Assembly: GCA_023614405.1 (NCBI GenBank)
Contig: CM042694.1
Span: forward strand, 483,883,392 to 483,947,391
DNA from: Avena insularis
Taxonomy: Eukaryota; Streptophyta; Magnoliopsida; Poales; Poaceae
Direction of reading: 5' to 3'
DNA: 64,000 nucleotides
The notes under the pieces: model-generated
The model's database searches: none
Told to the model about the DNA's origin: nothing
What the model saw: only the letters and a program-made list of their open reading frames with translations
Program-made: the position numbers and the translations under genes
In this document: piece by piece, positions 46,011 to 58,567 of the stretch
How the letters are laid out: every line of letters starts with the position of its first letter
How positions within the stretch are numbered: the stretch's first letter is position 1

Positions 46011-47234
46011 GTGATCTACAGTATTTGCAAGTACAATTTAGACTATGTTCATGATAAATAGTTCAACTTAATCAAATTACTAGATGAACTCCCACTAAAT
46101 TCAACATCCCTCAAGTTGTTTAGTGAACACGATCCAAATTCACCACACCTAATCCAATCATCACGAGAAGAGATGTGGTTTCAATGGTGGACAACGAAGT
46201 GTCGATCATATCATTCATATGACTCATGCTTAACCTTTCGGTTCTTGTGTTCCGAGGCCATGTCTGTACATGCTAGGCTCGTCAAGCTAGACCCAAGTAT
46301 TTCCGCGTTTGCAAAACTGGCTTGCACCCGTTGTATGTGAGCGTAGAGTCTTTATGTGCCGATCATCACGTGATGCTTGGACACGACGAACTTTCGCAAC
46401 GGTGCATACTTGGGGAGAACACAGTTTTATCTTGATCTTTAAGTGAGGAATCATCTTATAATGCTACTGTCGTGATCTAAGCATGATAAGATACATAAAA
46501 TGATAAACATCACATGCATATAACTTTATGTGACATGGTATAGCCAATCTTCACAAGAATGATCTCCATCTTGTGCGTTCCGGCATGATCTCCATCACTC
46601 CACCATGATTGCCTCCACCACGAATAGCAACTACAACTATTGCTAACTACTTAGCGATAAAGTAAAGCTATTACATGGCGTATAAGAAGTTGACTCGCAG
46701 GTCATACACAATTATAAAGACAACCATATGGCTCCTGCCGGTTGTGTACTCATCGACATGCAAGTCGTGAAACATTACAAAACATGATCATCGCATACAA
46801 TATACACATCACATCTTGGGCCATACCATATCACAGAAAACACTCCCTGCAAAAACAAGTTAGACGCCTCTACTTTGTTGTTGCATGTTTTACGTGGCTT
46901 ATGGGAGTAGATGCTAAGAACGATTCTTATCTACGGAAAGCCACAACGGTGATATTATGGTTGCCAAACTCCGGTGTTAATCCCATGACAACTATATTGA
47001 GAGAAACTGACATCCACCAGCTGCATGTATGGTACAAGCCACACGTCAAGTGCGGAGCCGGTCTCGCGAACGACGTCGCGTAAGGTTGGCCTGGACCGCT
47101 TCAATCTCACTATCCGGCCATAAGAAGAAGAACACAAACAAGAGGCTTGCAACAGAAAACATCAACGCCCGGAACAACCATGTTGTGTTCTACTCGTGAA
47201 ACACATCTACGCATAGATCTAGCTCTGATACCAC
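46011..47234 (-). other. Copia B leader and primer-binding site
   Basis: Leader between right LTR and gag. The PBS GTGGTATCAGAGC on the minus strand (47222-47234) is a clean match to initiator tRNA-Met and abuts the LTR. ORFs such as 46742-47083 are chance openings. Confidence 0.8.
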
Positions 47235-48947
47235 TGATGGGTTTCGCAGCATAGTAAATCAAAATTTTCTACGGAAGCGAACAGAAGGAAAGCCAAGATC
47301 TAATCTAGGAGATGCAAACAACGAGAGAGATTGGATTAGATCTTCATACCCTTGAATATTCAAGACAGCGAACGTTCTTGAACGTGGGTGATGAAGTCGT
47401 ACTCGCTTCTCCTCCTCGCGATCCGATCCGATCTAGCACCACAAGTGGCGGTGCCTCCGTGAGATGCACACGTGCAGCACCTCGACGTATCCTCCTTCCT
47501 CGGACCAGCGAGTATGGTGGAGAGATGGATTGGATCTACAGCATGACGGCGTGGTGTATATGGTGGAGAATTTCTCAAGAAGGCTTCGCCACAAATGATC
47601 GGGAGGGAGAGTGGAAGGGCACAGGCAACTGGGTTTGGAGGAAGGTGTAAGAGGTTGTGAGAGGCGCACCAGCCCTCTATATAGAGAGGGGGTGCGCCAG
47701 CCCTAGCCTCTCTCTCCTCCAAGCCTATCTCTAGTTTAAACAATTTAAACTCTCCCTTATCTAGAAATCCTATCTTATCTTATCTCTAATTTAAATGATT
47801 TAAACTTATCCAGGATCGGCTGGGCCCTATGGGCCCTGTGCCCAATGCGTCCAGGACACTCCCTCATAGGCCCATGCCCCTCCCGGAAGGTGGGACCACG
47901 TTGGCCCCTTCCGAAGGTTCTAGAAGCTTCCGGTACAATACCGATTAATCCGGAACAATTCCGAACTCCAAAAACTGCACTGCCTTATATGAATCTTATT
48001 CTCCAGACCATTCCGGAACCTCTCGTGATATCCCGAATCCCATACGAGACTCCGAACAAAAACTCATAAACCAAATATCCAATCTATCCTAGCGTCGAGA
48101 CACGTTAAGTGTGTGACCCTACGGGTTCGAGAATATGCAGACATGATCTTCTATCAATAATCAACAGCGGGGTCTGGGCACCCATATTGACTCCCACACA
48201 TTCATCGATGATCATATCGGATGAACCACGATGCCAGGATTCAATCAATCCCATATATATATTCCCTTCATCTCGCGATATTTTACTTGCCCGAGATTCG
48301 ATCGTCGGTATCGTCATACCTAGTTCAATCTCGTTCACAGCAAGTACTTTACTCGTTCCGTAATCCGATATCACTTTGTGATTAACTCCTTAACCACATG
48401 CTTGCAAGCGGTGTTGATATCGATTACCGAGTGGGCCCGAAGTATATCTCTCCAACTTGGGAGGGACAAATCCCATCTCGATACATACAACCCAATAGAT
48501 ACTTTCCGATCACCTGAGAGACACCTTTATGATCACCCTCTCATAGGATGACGTTTGATGACCTCAAAGCTTTGTTCTGATACCAGGGAGTTGCATTATC
48601 TCATGGTCTAAGGAATACAATATTTGACATAGGAAAAGCTTCGCAAAGATGAACACAATGACACGATCTAATTGCTTCGCTTAGTTTGGGTCTGTCCACC
48701 ATATCATTCTCCAATGATATGATCTCATTATCAATTGACAACTCATGTCTATGGTTAGGAAACCTTAACCATCATTGATCAATGATCTAGTCCATAGAGG
48801 CGTACTAGGGACACGGTGTTGTTCACAAACCACACAAGTATTAATGTTTCCGCTTAATACAATTCTAGCATGGAATATAAACTTTATCATGAACAAGAAT
48901 TATAATAATAACATCTTTATTATTGCCTCTAGGGCATAATTCCAACA
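47235..48947 (-). repeat. Copia B right LTR (5' LTR)
   Basis: 1713 bp, TGATGGGTTTCGCAGC to CATAATTCCAACA, with a TATA-like palindrome CTCTATATAGAG at 47675-47686. It is the less damaged of the two LTRs. Confidence 0.88.
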
Positions 48948-48952
48948 GGAAC

Positions 48953-49518
48953 ATGTATCTCGCTAATCCGAGACCATGGGGAAATATATCTAGAGGGGGA
49001 GAGATCCTTCATGAGGAGGTGTGCTTTGTGAGGGAGGAGAGGAGGGCCTTTTATAGGAAAGGGGGGCTCCTCCCCTCCCATGGCCGGCGGCCAAGGGGGG
49101 TACCCCCACCTCTTCCTCATTCATGTGGTGGAAGCTCCACTCACATCAATTCAAGCTCCACCTAAAATTCCACTCACATGCATTAAATTTCCACCAAATT
49201 TAATGCAACTCTCAATTAATAAAACTCTTTTATTTATTTTATTCAGAATTTTGTTAATTACTTTAATTAACAAACATTCACATAAAACCCCTTGCAACAT
49301 TTCAATATCACATGCAGAACCACTTTCTGCAATTTCACCCGAAACAATTCCGATTTCTATCGAAACAATTCCTGTGCTTTGCAATTCTTTCGTCTGAAAC
49401 ATATGTGCTTCAAAATGGTGTCCGACAACCCTTAAGTGTGTCACCCTACGGTTCGCGAATAATGCAGACATGATTGAGACTCCTCTCAGATCAATAATTA
49501 GAAGCGGGACCTGGAGAT
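48953..49518 (-). repeat. Copia A right LTR, segment 2
   Basis: Resumes after B with ATGTATCTCGCTAATCC and continues to the GAGAT target of F (49514-49518). The minus-strand TATAAAAGG box at 49047-49055 is the promoter of the A 5' LTR. Transcripts from it would now run through all of element B first. Confidence 0.85.
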
Positions 49519-50368
49519 TGATACATTGCAAATGTATCTATAATTTTTGATGTTCCATGCTTGGTTTTATCCACTTTCTTGTGTTTTATCCACACTTTGG
49601 AGTACTTTTCATATGATTTCTTGGACTAACCTATTAACAAGAGCCACTGATGCCTGCTTTTCTGCTGTTTTGGTTCCAGGAAAGTCGAAAATGAATATTC
49701 TCGAATTGAACGGACAAAAGCCAAAGTGCCTATTTTCCGAAGTCATCGAGGCAGAGAGAGGGGCCAGGGGGCCACCACACCACTTGGCCGCGCGGCCCAG
49801 CCTGGCCCGCGCCAGGGGGTGGTGAGGCCAGCCCCGGCACCCCCTCGGCCTCCCCTTCCGACTATAAGATTCCCTCGGGACGTAAACCCTAAGTACCAAT
49901 CAAAAATCCACGAAAGAGTCTGTAGCCGCCGTCATCTCCATCCCTAGATCGGGAGGGATCTGAAGCTCTTCCTGGCACCCTGCCAGAGAGGGGAATTCAC
50001 CCTGGAGGCCTTCTTCATCACCATGCAAGCCTCCGGTGTGATGCGTGAGTATTTCATCCTTGGACTACGGATCCATGTAGTAGCTAGATGGCTGGTTCTC
50101 CTCCTTTGTGCTTTCATGTCTAGATCTTGTGAGCTCCGTTCATGATCAAGATCATCTATTTGTAATTCTGCATGTTGTGTTTGCGAGGATCCGATGGATA
50201 TTGATATACTATTTCAGATTGAATTATTGATTCTATCATGTCTTTGTTATTTGTAATCTTGCATGATTTCCGTTGTTAGTAGCTATCTTGGCCAAGTAGA
50301 TGCTAGAAACTCCAAGAGTTAGTATTTATGCTCGATAGTGGGTTCATGCCTCTGGTAATCTGGGGAAG
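49519..50368 (+). repeat. Element F partial 5' LTR (first 850 bp)
   Basis: Runs from the LTR start to GGGGAAG, where an intact LTR would continue TGATAGAAATC (compare 51238-51248). Instead a new LTR begins TGATACATTG. The shared TGATA at the switch suggests microhomology-driven recombination rather than a second insertion, since no target duplication flanks it. Confidence 0.85.
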
Positions 50369-51971
50369 TGATACATTGCAAATGTATGTATATTTTTTGA
50401 TGTTCCATGCTTGGTTTTATCCACTTTCTTGTGTTTTGTTCTAACTTTGGAGTACTTTTCATATGATTTCTTGGACTAACCTATTAACAAGTGCCACAGT
50501 GCCAGCTGCCTATTTCTGCTATTTTTGGTTCCAGGAAAGTCAGAAAATGAATATTCTTGGAATTGGACGGGACAAAAGCCAAAGTGCCTATTTTTCCGGA
50601 AGGGATCAAGTGCCAGAATACGAGTCGAAGAACGGCCAGGGGCCAGCCACACCACCTGGCCGCGTGGCTAGGCTGGGCCCGCGCCAGGGGGTGGTGTGGT
50701 GGCTCCCGGAACCCCCTCGACCTCTCCTTCCGCCTATATATTGCCCTCGGGACGAAAACCCTAAGTACCCGATCAAAAATCCACGAAAGAGTCTATAGCT
50801 GCCGTCATCTCCATCCCTAGATCGGAGGGATCTGAAGCTCTTCCCGGCACCCTGCCGGAGAGGGGAATTCACCCTGGAGGCCTTCTTCATCACCATGCAA
50901 GCCTCCGGTGTGATGCGTGAGTAGTTCATCCTTGGACTACGGATCCATGTAGTAGCTAGATGGCTGGTTATCCTCCTTTGTGCTTTCATGTTTAGATCTT
51001 GTGAGCTCCGTTCATGATCAAGATCATCTATTTGTAATCATACATGCTGTGTTTGCGGGGATCCGATGGATATTGAGATGTTATTTCAAATTGATTATTG
51101 ATTCTATCATGTCTTTGTTATTTGTGATCTTGCATGCTTTCCGTTGTTAGTAGATCTCTTGGCCAAGTAGATGCTAGCAACTCCAAGAGTTAGTATTTAT
51201 GCTCGATAGTGGGTTCATGCCTCTGGTAATCTGGGGAAGTGATAGAAATCTCTAAGGTACTAGATGTGCTGTTGCTACTAGGGAGAAAACAACAATCTTT
51301 TGTTCATAGAACAATCGTATTGTTTACTTTACATGCAGTTTGTAAAGCAATGATCTGGTGCTTGCAACTTAATACTGGAGGGGGTTCGGATGATAACCTA
51401 AAGGTGGATTATTAGTCATAGATGCAGTTGAATGGCGGTCTATGTATTATGTTATAATGCCGAATCAAGTCTCAAAGGAGTCAAGATGATTAGTATATGC
51501 ATGTATTGCTTTCTCGGTGTTTGTCAATTGCCCCACTGTAATTTGTTCACCCAGCATGTTATCTATCTTAAGGAGAGCCACCTCTAGTGAACTATGGATC
51601 CCGGTCCTTGTCTTTTACATACAATCTACAATCTTTTACTGCTTTGTGTTTACTTTCTGCAAACTTTTACTTCTTTCCATTTGATACGTTTAATCCTTTG
51701 TTTTTCGCAAAACACGGTGAGATTGACAACCTCATTGCAAGTTGGGGACAAAGTTCTGTGGTTGTGTTGTGCAGGTCTCCATGTTGCTACTAGCACCGGT
51801 AGTGCGCCCTGCCAAGGCTCAGCTAGTAACACCTTTGGGGTGTTTCCTTGCTCCTACTGGTTCGATTAAACCTCGGTTTCATACTGAGGGAAACTTGCTG
51901 TTGTGCTCATCATACCTTCCTCTTGGGGTTCCCAACGAGCTCTACATCAACACCGCACTAGCACTTTTCTG
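50369..51971 (+). repeat. Element F 5' LTR, main copy lacking its last bases
   Basis: Starts TGATACATTGC and runs to CACTTTTCTGG, where it fuses directly with the primer site. The LTR end GGCGCCATACACAGAGCCATCA seen at 58541-58562 and the short spacer before the PBS are missing. TTTTCTGG occurs on both sides of the gap in element E, so a deletion between short direct repeats explains it. A TATATA box lies near 50735-50740. Confidence 0.85.
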
Positions 51972-52150
51972 GCGCTGTTGCCGGGGAGTCAAGGACATCT
52001 TCACAAGGGGAGTCCCTCATAACCAATCTCTTTACTTTGTTGTTTTTGTTTTGCATAGTTTTCTTTTTGCTTTGTTTGCTTGTTTTATTATTCAAAAACA
52101 CAAAAAAGTTAGTTTTACTAGTTTGCTTGCTTATTTGAAAACCCAAAAAA

Positions 52151-53503
52151 ATGACTACTCTTGAAAACACTAAGTTGTGTGACTTCACTAGCACCAACAA
52201 CAATGATTTTATGAGCACACCTATTGCTCCACCTGTGGCTGAAAATACTTTCTTTGAGATAAAACCTGCTTTGCTCAATCTTGTTATGAGAGAACAATTT
52301 TTTGGTATTGGTAATGAAGATGCTGCTTCCCATCTAAATAACTTTGTTGAACTTTGTGAGATGCAAAAGCATAGGGATATAGATGGTGATATTATTAAGC
52401 TGAAATTGTTTCCTTTCTCTTTGAGAGGAAAAGCTAAAGAGTGGTTGAATTCCTTAACTAGGAATAGTATTGATTCTTGGACTAAGTGCAAAGATGCTTT
52501 TATTGGAAAATACTATCCTCCTGCTAATATTATATCTATGAGAAGTGAAATAATGAAGTTTAAACAACTTGATGATGAGCATGTTGCTCAAGCTTGGGAA
52601 AGAATGAAATCTTTGGTAAAGAATTGTCCCACTCATGGACTGACTGCTTGGATGATCATCCAAACTTTTTGTGCAGGATTGAACTATTCTTCAAGGAACC
52701 TATTGGATTATGCTGCTGGAGGTACCTTTATGACCATCACTTTGGGTGCTGCAACAAAACTTCTGGACAGTATGATGGTTAATTATTCTGAATGGCATAC
52801 TGAGAGAGCTCCACAAGGTAAGAAGGTAAATTCTGTTGAGGAAACCTCCTCCTTGAGTGACAAGATTGATATAATTATGTCTATGCTTGTTAATGGGAAA
52901 GCCCATATTGATCCAAATAATGTTCCTCTAGCATCTTTGGTTGCTCAAGAAGATCAAGTTGATGTGAACTTCATAAGAAATAACAACTTTGGCAACAATG
53001 CTTATGGTAGTAACAATTATAGGCCTTACCCTCCTAATAATACTTATGGCTATAATGGTAAACTTGGATCACCTAGTGAAGGAAGAATTTTAGAAGTTGA
53101 AAGAGCCACTAAAAACTTCATGCAAATGCAATATGAGCAAAATAAACTATTCACTAAAACTATGGAGGAACAATCTACCATTTTGAAGAACATTAGCCAT
53201 CAACTTGAGAGTCTAAATAGGGAAATTCCTAGTTTACAATTGAAACTCTCTAATGCTGAAAGCAATATATCCTCTTTGTCTGAAGCTCAATCTTCATTGA
53301 TTAATAAAATGGCTGCTAAACCTGAAACTAATGAGAATCCCTTTGCAGCTACTAATGCTATACAAGTAAGAATTGATGAAAATGTTAGACTATTAACTGA
53401 ATACATGCTAAGTGGGAAAGAGAAGATGAAATTTCTAGAAACATTAGTGTTTCTACTATCACCACCACTAGTGTTGAGGCTAGTAATAGTTCTACTACTT
53501 TAG
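52151..53503 (+). pseudogene. gag: Element F gag (Athila-type)
   Basis: ATG at 52151 (MTTLENTKLCDFTSTNNN) 160 bp after the primer site. The capsid (Retrotrans_gag) domain at residues about 35-190 shows FFEIKPALLNLVMREQFFGI, DAASHLNNFVELCEM, LRGKAKEWLNSLTRNSIDSW, FIGKYYPPANIISMRSEIMK and QAWERMKSLVKNCPTHGL, all typical of Athila gag. Residues about 330-400 are a coiled-coil-like helix. No CCHC knuckle is seen. The frame shifts near 53420; the original sense continues in the next frame to the protease. Up to that point it is open. Confidence 0.85.
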
Positions 53504-54153
53504 ATGATAAATTTGATTTTGATCTTGATGGTTGCAATATCTCTGAAGTTATTAAGTTCCTACAAAAGCTTGCTAAAAGTCCTAATGCTAGTGCTATGAA
53601 CATGGCCTTTATAAAACACATTACTGATGCTCTCATAAAGATTAAAGAAGAAAAGATGAAACATAAAGCTTCTATTCCTATAAAACAAGAAGATGGTTGG
53701 GAACCCATCATTAATATGAAAGTGAATGACTTTGATTTCAAAGCTTTATGTGATCTTGATAGTAGTGTTTCTATTATGCCTAGAAGGATTTATGATATGC
53801 TTGATTTGCCTCCACTTCAAGATTGTTATTTGAATGTCCCACTTGATGATAATGCTAAAAAGAAACTCATGGGGAGTCTTAATGATGTTATTATTATGGT
53901 TAACAATGCCTATGTCCCCGTTGATTTCTATGTTTTGGATGTTGAATACAATGCTTCTTGTCCTATTACTTTGGGAAGACCTTTTCTTAGAACTGTTGGT
54001 GCCATCATTGATATGAAAGAAGGCACCATTAAATATCACCTCCCACTCAAGAAAGGTATAGGACACTTCCCTAAGAAGAGAGATAAGATTTCTTTTGCTT
54101 CTCCTATGAAAACAAAATTTGGTCTTAATGCTTCTTCATTTGAGAACACTTGA
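53420..54153 (+). pseudogene. Element F aspartic protease
   Basis: Continuation of gag after the frameshift. The linker is Ser/Thr/Asp-rich, then WEPIINMKVNDFDFKALCDL with DSSVSIMPRRIYDMLDLPPL. The D-L-D-S-S-V-S-I-M-P segment corresponds to the retropepsin active site of Athila (DLGASVSLMP), with Asp kept and Gly changed. It ends in YNASCPITLGRPFLRTVGAI (flap and C-terminal strand) and SSFENT before TGA. It would cleave gag. The Gly change may weaken it. Confidence 0.8.
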
Positions 54154-56939
54154 TTCTTTCTTGCTTCTTATGCCTAACTTAAAGGCGTTAAAGAACAGTA
54201 CTTATTGGGAAATAACCCAAAAGTTTTAGATGAGTCTTGGAATTTATTACTTCAGTAATAACCGCTACTTATCCTTTTTATTTGATTTTTGTGCCAAGAG
54301 TAACCTCTAATAAGAGAAAAGTAATGATTGGGAAAGTTGCTGTCCCGAAACAGATTTTTGTGCTTCACCATAAAATTTCGTGTAAAATCTCTAAACGTCT
54401 TTTTGAGGCATGAATTTTTGTGTTTCTGCCCAAGGTTGTTATCTAACTTTCGTTAGTTCAACACTTTTTTATTTGATCAACATAAGGTCTTCGAAAAAAT
54501 TCGTCTTTACCTGCTGGTCTGTTTTGACAGATTTCTGCCATTTTCTGTATTTGCTTCTTGTTGGTTCCTTCTTGAGTTCTTTTGGGGAATTGAGCTTTTT
54601 GAGGGAAGTGCTACAGTATCTAGTGTTCTAATGGAAGTTTATTTGGTGTTAGAACTGAACCTTAAGACTTATTTATCTTAAGTGCACTAATGTTGCTAAT
54701 AAAGATTGTGTGAAGTTTTGTATGAAAGAAAAATTTCAGGTGTATGGAAGGAATGACTAATGAAATGAATGATGAACTAAAGCTCAAGCTTGGGGATGCC
54801 ACGCGTGTCACCCCAAGAAATATCCAAGAAGTACAAGCATCAAAGCTTGGGGATGCCCAAGCCATCCCCTTCTTCATCAATAAAAATCTCAGGTTTCTTT
54901 CAAACGCTTCATTTTTATTGTTTCATGCACAGTTGTGTTGTTCTTGGAGCGTCTTCTTTTTTGTTTTTGTTTTGGTTTTTCGTTTGCTTGGCTTTCTTAG
55001 TTTTCTGAATAAATTGGTTGGACCCCCTCTTTCATACATTGGTTTGCAAATAGTTTGGTTTGGTTTGGAAAAGAGTAGGAAAGTTCATGCTTATGTGGTA
55101 AAAAGAGCTTGTTTTTGACTGTGGCCTATGCTCTATCATGTCATGCTTGATATTGTTTTGGCTTTATGCTTAGTATTCTTTGTTGTACCATGACTTGTTA
55201 TAAACAATTGAGATTTCTTAATATGCCTTGGATGAATCATGCGTTGTTTTAGCATATTAAAGCATAGTATAGTGGTATTCTCCTTTGATACTTTATTTGG
55301 GTTGACTTGGCACATGCTCACACCATGTTATGACTATCTCAAGTCACCATAGCTTTTATGATCCTTTAGTTTTCAACTTGTAGTATCACTTTATGCTTTG
55401 ATCAATGATGTTTTGTCGCTCTGCATGATTATAGTCATTATTGCTCTCTTAGTTTGTCGCTCATAGTCTTTTGCTAGCCTCCACAACCAAGTATGAGTTC
55501 TACTCATGCATCCAAATCCTTAAACCAAGTTATTCCAAAGATTCCACCATACCTACCTACTATCTTATGCTATTCCAAGTATATTCATGTTTTTGTTTAC
55601 CTTACAAATTAAATTTGTTATGAGAAAACTAGTGATTAAAGCTCTCACGAACTTGATGGCACACTTTAATTTTCTTGCCCTTAATAAACTTGAACCATTG
55701 TGTCGTCTATGTTGTATATGCTTGCACTTATTTGTTGAGAATTAGCAGAACCATGCTTTTATGGGGAACGCTTTCAACATTGCACTTGGTACTTGTACCT
55801 AGTTGATATCATGGTCTTTTGTATATGGATGTCGTCGGTGTGAAATGAAAGGGGAGCTTGTAAGTCCATAGAGTTATGTATATGTGTTAGATAAACACCT
55901 GGGCCGCTAGTCTAATCCATGCTGACATGGTGGAAACCTGCAACGTAACCATAATGAGCTGTCTATGAAGCATTCTTCTTATAAAAAAAGAGTCCTATAT
56001 TGAGAAAAAGAGAAAATAAAAAAAAGAGATATTATGAAAAGAGGAAAGAGAGAAAAAAACACCATATTCCCATGGTAAATAAGAAGAATGCTGAGATGCT
56101 CGTTGTCTGCTTGCCTTGTCATTTTGATATGGGGATTCTTCCGTATCATCGGCCAAGGGATACTCCGTTGGCGGTTCTCTATGATACACATGTACTTACG
56201 ATGACAAGAACTTACCGGTGACTAAACTTGAGTAGAATGAGGAGCGGCCCTTGTATACAAGGGACATGAGATTTCTAACTTATACTTCGTCAAGAATGTA
56301 CACCATAGTTTGTTCACTTTAACCTTAATCACTTCAAAATGCTTATGATAGGGGCAATGAGAGCTGAAAGCTATAAGTACCATAATTTTTGGAAGCTCTT
56401 TATGAGACTTGAATCCCTACTTCCTTTTATAAAAAGGCCTTTCTTCCACCATTATATTGAGTCTCCACCTTCTATCTTTATGCACCTACTTTGAGAGCAT
56501 AGTGGCCATTCTTAGTTCTATGTGCATTGTCCCAAGACTAGTTGATTGATGCATACTTTGATATTACTTGTTTTAAATTATTGTATCTAGTCACTCTTGT
56601 GAACTTTGAAGGTGTCCTATGCATTTATATTTGCTACTCTATTGAGGGACAAGCTGAATACTATTATCCTTGTTTTCTTTATGTGAAACAAACAAACGTC
56701 TTGCAAAGCATTGTTATTCATGAATCTTTTGTTTGTGCATTTTCATGTTGCATATTATTTTTTTTGCTTATTGCTAGAACTTTGTCTTTCATGTTATGTT
56801 TGAAGTACTATGATCCCAGCCTTGAATGTTTTACAAATACTTTGATCAAGTCTTTGATGGTGCATGTCACCTCAAAAATTATTCTTTCTTTTTATCACTT
56901 ACCTATTCGAGGACAAGCAGGAGTTAAGATTGGGGATGT
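54154..56939 (+). other. Element F 3' non-coding region
   Basis: Aligns throughout with 31302-34070 of E and has no coding capacity. Internal polypurine-tract copies AAGCTTGGGGATGCC lie at 54786-54800 and 54843-54857. The hairpin at 54849-54869 has one mismatch. The true tract before the LTR is AAGATTGGGGATGT (56926-56939). No RT or integrase motif appears in any frame. Confidence 0.75.
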
Positions 56940-58562
56940 TGATACATTGCAAATGTATCTATAATTTTTGATGTTCCATGCTTGGTTTTATACACTTTCT
57001 TGTGTTTTGTCCACACTTTGGAGTACTTTTCATATGATTTCTTGGACTAACCTATTAACAAGAGCCACAGTGTCAACTGCCTGTTTTCTGCTATTTTTGG
57101 TTCCAGGAAAGTCAGAAAATGAATATTCTCGGAATTGAACAGGACAAAAGCCAAAGTGCCTATTTTTCCGGAAGTCATCAGATGCCAGAATACGAGACAG
57201 AGAGGGGCCAGGGGGCCACCACACCACCTGGCCGCGCGGCCTAGCCTGGCCCGCGCCAGGGGTGGTGAGGCCAGCCCTGGCACCCCCTCGGCCTCCCCTT
57301 CTGACTATAAGATGCCCTCGGGACGTAAACCCTAAGTACCTGATCAAAAATCCACGAAAGGGTCTGTAGCCGCCGTCATGTCCATCCCTAGATTGGGAGG
57401 GATCTGAAGCTCTTCCCGGCACCCTGCCGGAGAGGGGAATTCACCCTGGAGGCCTTCTTCATCACCATGCAAGCCTCCGGTGTGATGCGTGAGTAGTTCA
57501 TCCTTGGACTACGGATCCATGTAGTAGCTAGATGGCTAGTTCTCCTCCTTTGTTCTTTCATGTCTAGATCTTGTGAGCTCCGTTCATGATCAAGATCATC
57601 TATTTGTAATTCTGCATGTTCTGTTTGCGGGGATCCGATGGATATTGAGATAATATTTTAGATTGATTATTGATTCTATCATGTCTTTGTTATTTGTGAT
57701 CTTGCATTCTTTCCGTTGTTAGTAGCTATCTTGGCCAAGTAGATGCTAGCAACTCCAAGAGTTAGTATTTATGCTCGATAGTGGGTTCATGCCTCCGTAA
57801 CTGGGAAGTGATGAAATCTCTAAGGTATTAGATGTGATGTTGCTACCAGGGAGAAAACAACAATCTTTTGTTCATAGAACAATCGTATTGTTTACTTTAC
57901 ACGCAGTTCGTAAAGCAATAATCTGTTGCTTGCAACTTAATACTGGAGGGGGTTCGGATGATAACCTGAAGATGGATTATTAGTCATAGATGCAATTGGA
58001 TGGCGGTCTATGTATAATATTGTCATGCCCAATCAAGTCTCAAAGGAGTCAAGATGATTAGTATATGCATGTATTGCTTTCTCGATGTTTGTCAATTGCC
58101 CCGCTGTAATTTGTTCACCCAGCATGTTATTTATCTTAAGGAGGGCCACCTCTAGTGAACTATGGATCCCGGTCCTTGTCTTTTACATTCAATCTATAAA
58201 CTATTTACTTCTTTGTGTTTACTTTCTGCAAACTTTTACTTTTTTCCATTCAATACGTTTAATCCTTTGTTTACCGCAAAACACGGTGAGATTGACAACC
58301 TCATCGCAAGTTGGGGACAAAGTTCTGTGGTTGTGTTGTGCAGATCTCCACATTGCTACTAGCACCGATAGTGCGCCCTGCCAAAGCTCAGCTACTAACA
58401 CCTTTGGAATGTTTTCTTGCTCCTACTGGTTCGATTAAACCTTGGTTTCATACTGAGGGAAACTTGCTGCTGTGCTCATCATACCTTCCTCTTGGGGTTC
58501 CCAACGAGCTCTACATCAACACCGCACCAGCACTTTTCTGGGCGCCATACACAGAGCCATCA
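56940..58562 (+). repeat. Element F 3' LTR
   Basis: 1623 bp, complete, TGATACATTGCAAATG to CAGAGCCATCA. TATA-like CTATAAG near 57304-57310. It is the reference copy that shows what was deleted from the 5' side. Confidence 0.88.
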
Positions 58563-58567
58563 GAGAT

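Larger units (their letters stand above)
40206..48947 (-). mobile_element. Copia element B
   Basis: LTRs begin TGATGGGTTTC and end CATAATTCCAACA. TSD is GGAAC at 40201-40205 and 48948-48952. Orientation is minus, with the iMet primer site beside the right LTR (47222-47234) and the polypurine tract beside the left. All Copia domains are present but cut into many frames by 1-3 base losses. B is related to A in protein and leader sequence but has different LTRs. The left LTR carries a 133-bp tandem duplication that the right one lacks. Confidence 0.9.
49519..58562 (+). mobile_element. Element F: Athila-like non-autonomous LTR element encoding gag and protease only
   Basis: Ends TGATACATTGC at 49519 and CAGAGCCATCA at 58562. 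TSD is GAGAT at 49514-49518 and 58563-58567, and the target is confirmed by the unbroken sequence at 27348-27361. The left side has 850 bp of LTR followed by a nearly whole LTR. The primer site at 51970-51987 (TGGCGCTGTTGCCGGGGA) is tRNA-Asp-type as in Athila. The coding region holds gag and protease. No RT, RNase H or integrase is present in the 2.8 kb that follows. Confidence 0.88.

Noticed and set aside
50606..50989. ORF of 127 codons on the minus strand and similar ones in each E/F LTR copy
   Set aside because: They are LTR sequence; the frames differ between copies and carry no conserved protein.
52151..54153. Considered a domesticated host gag gene because gag is long and open
   Set aside because: It lies between matched LTRs with PBS, polypurine tract and TSD, and has a frameshift before the protease; it is an ordinary element gene.
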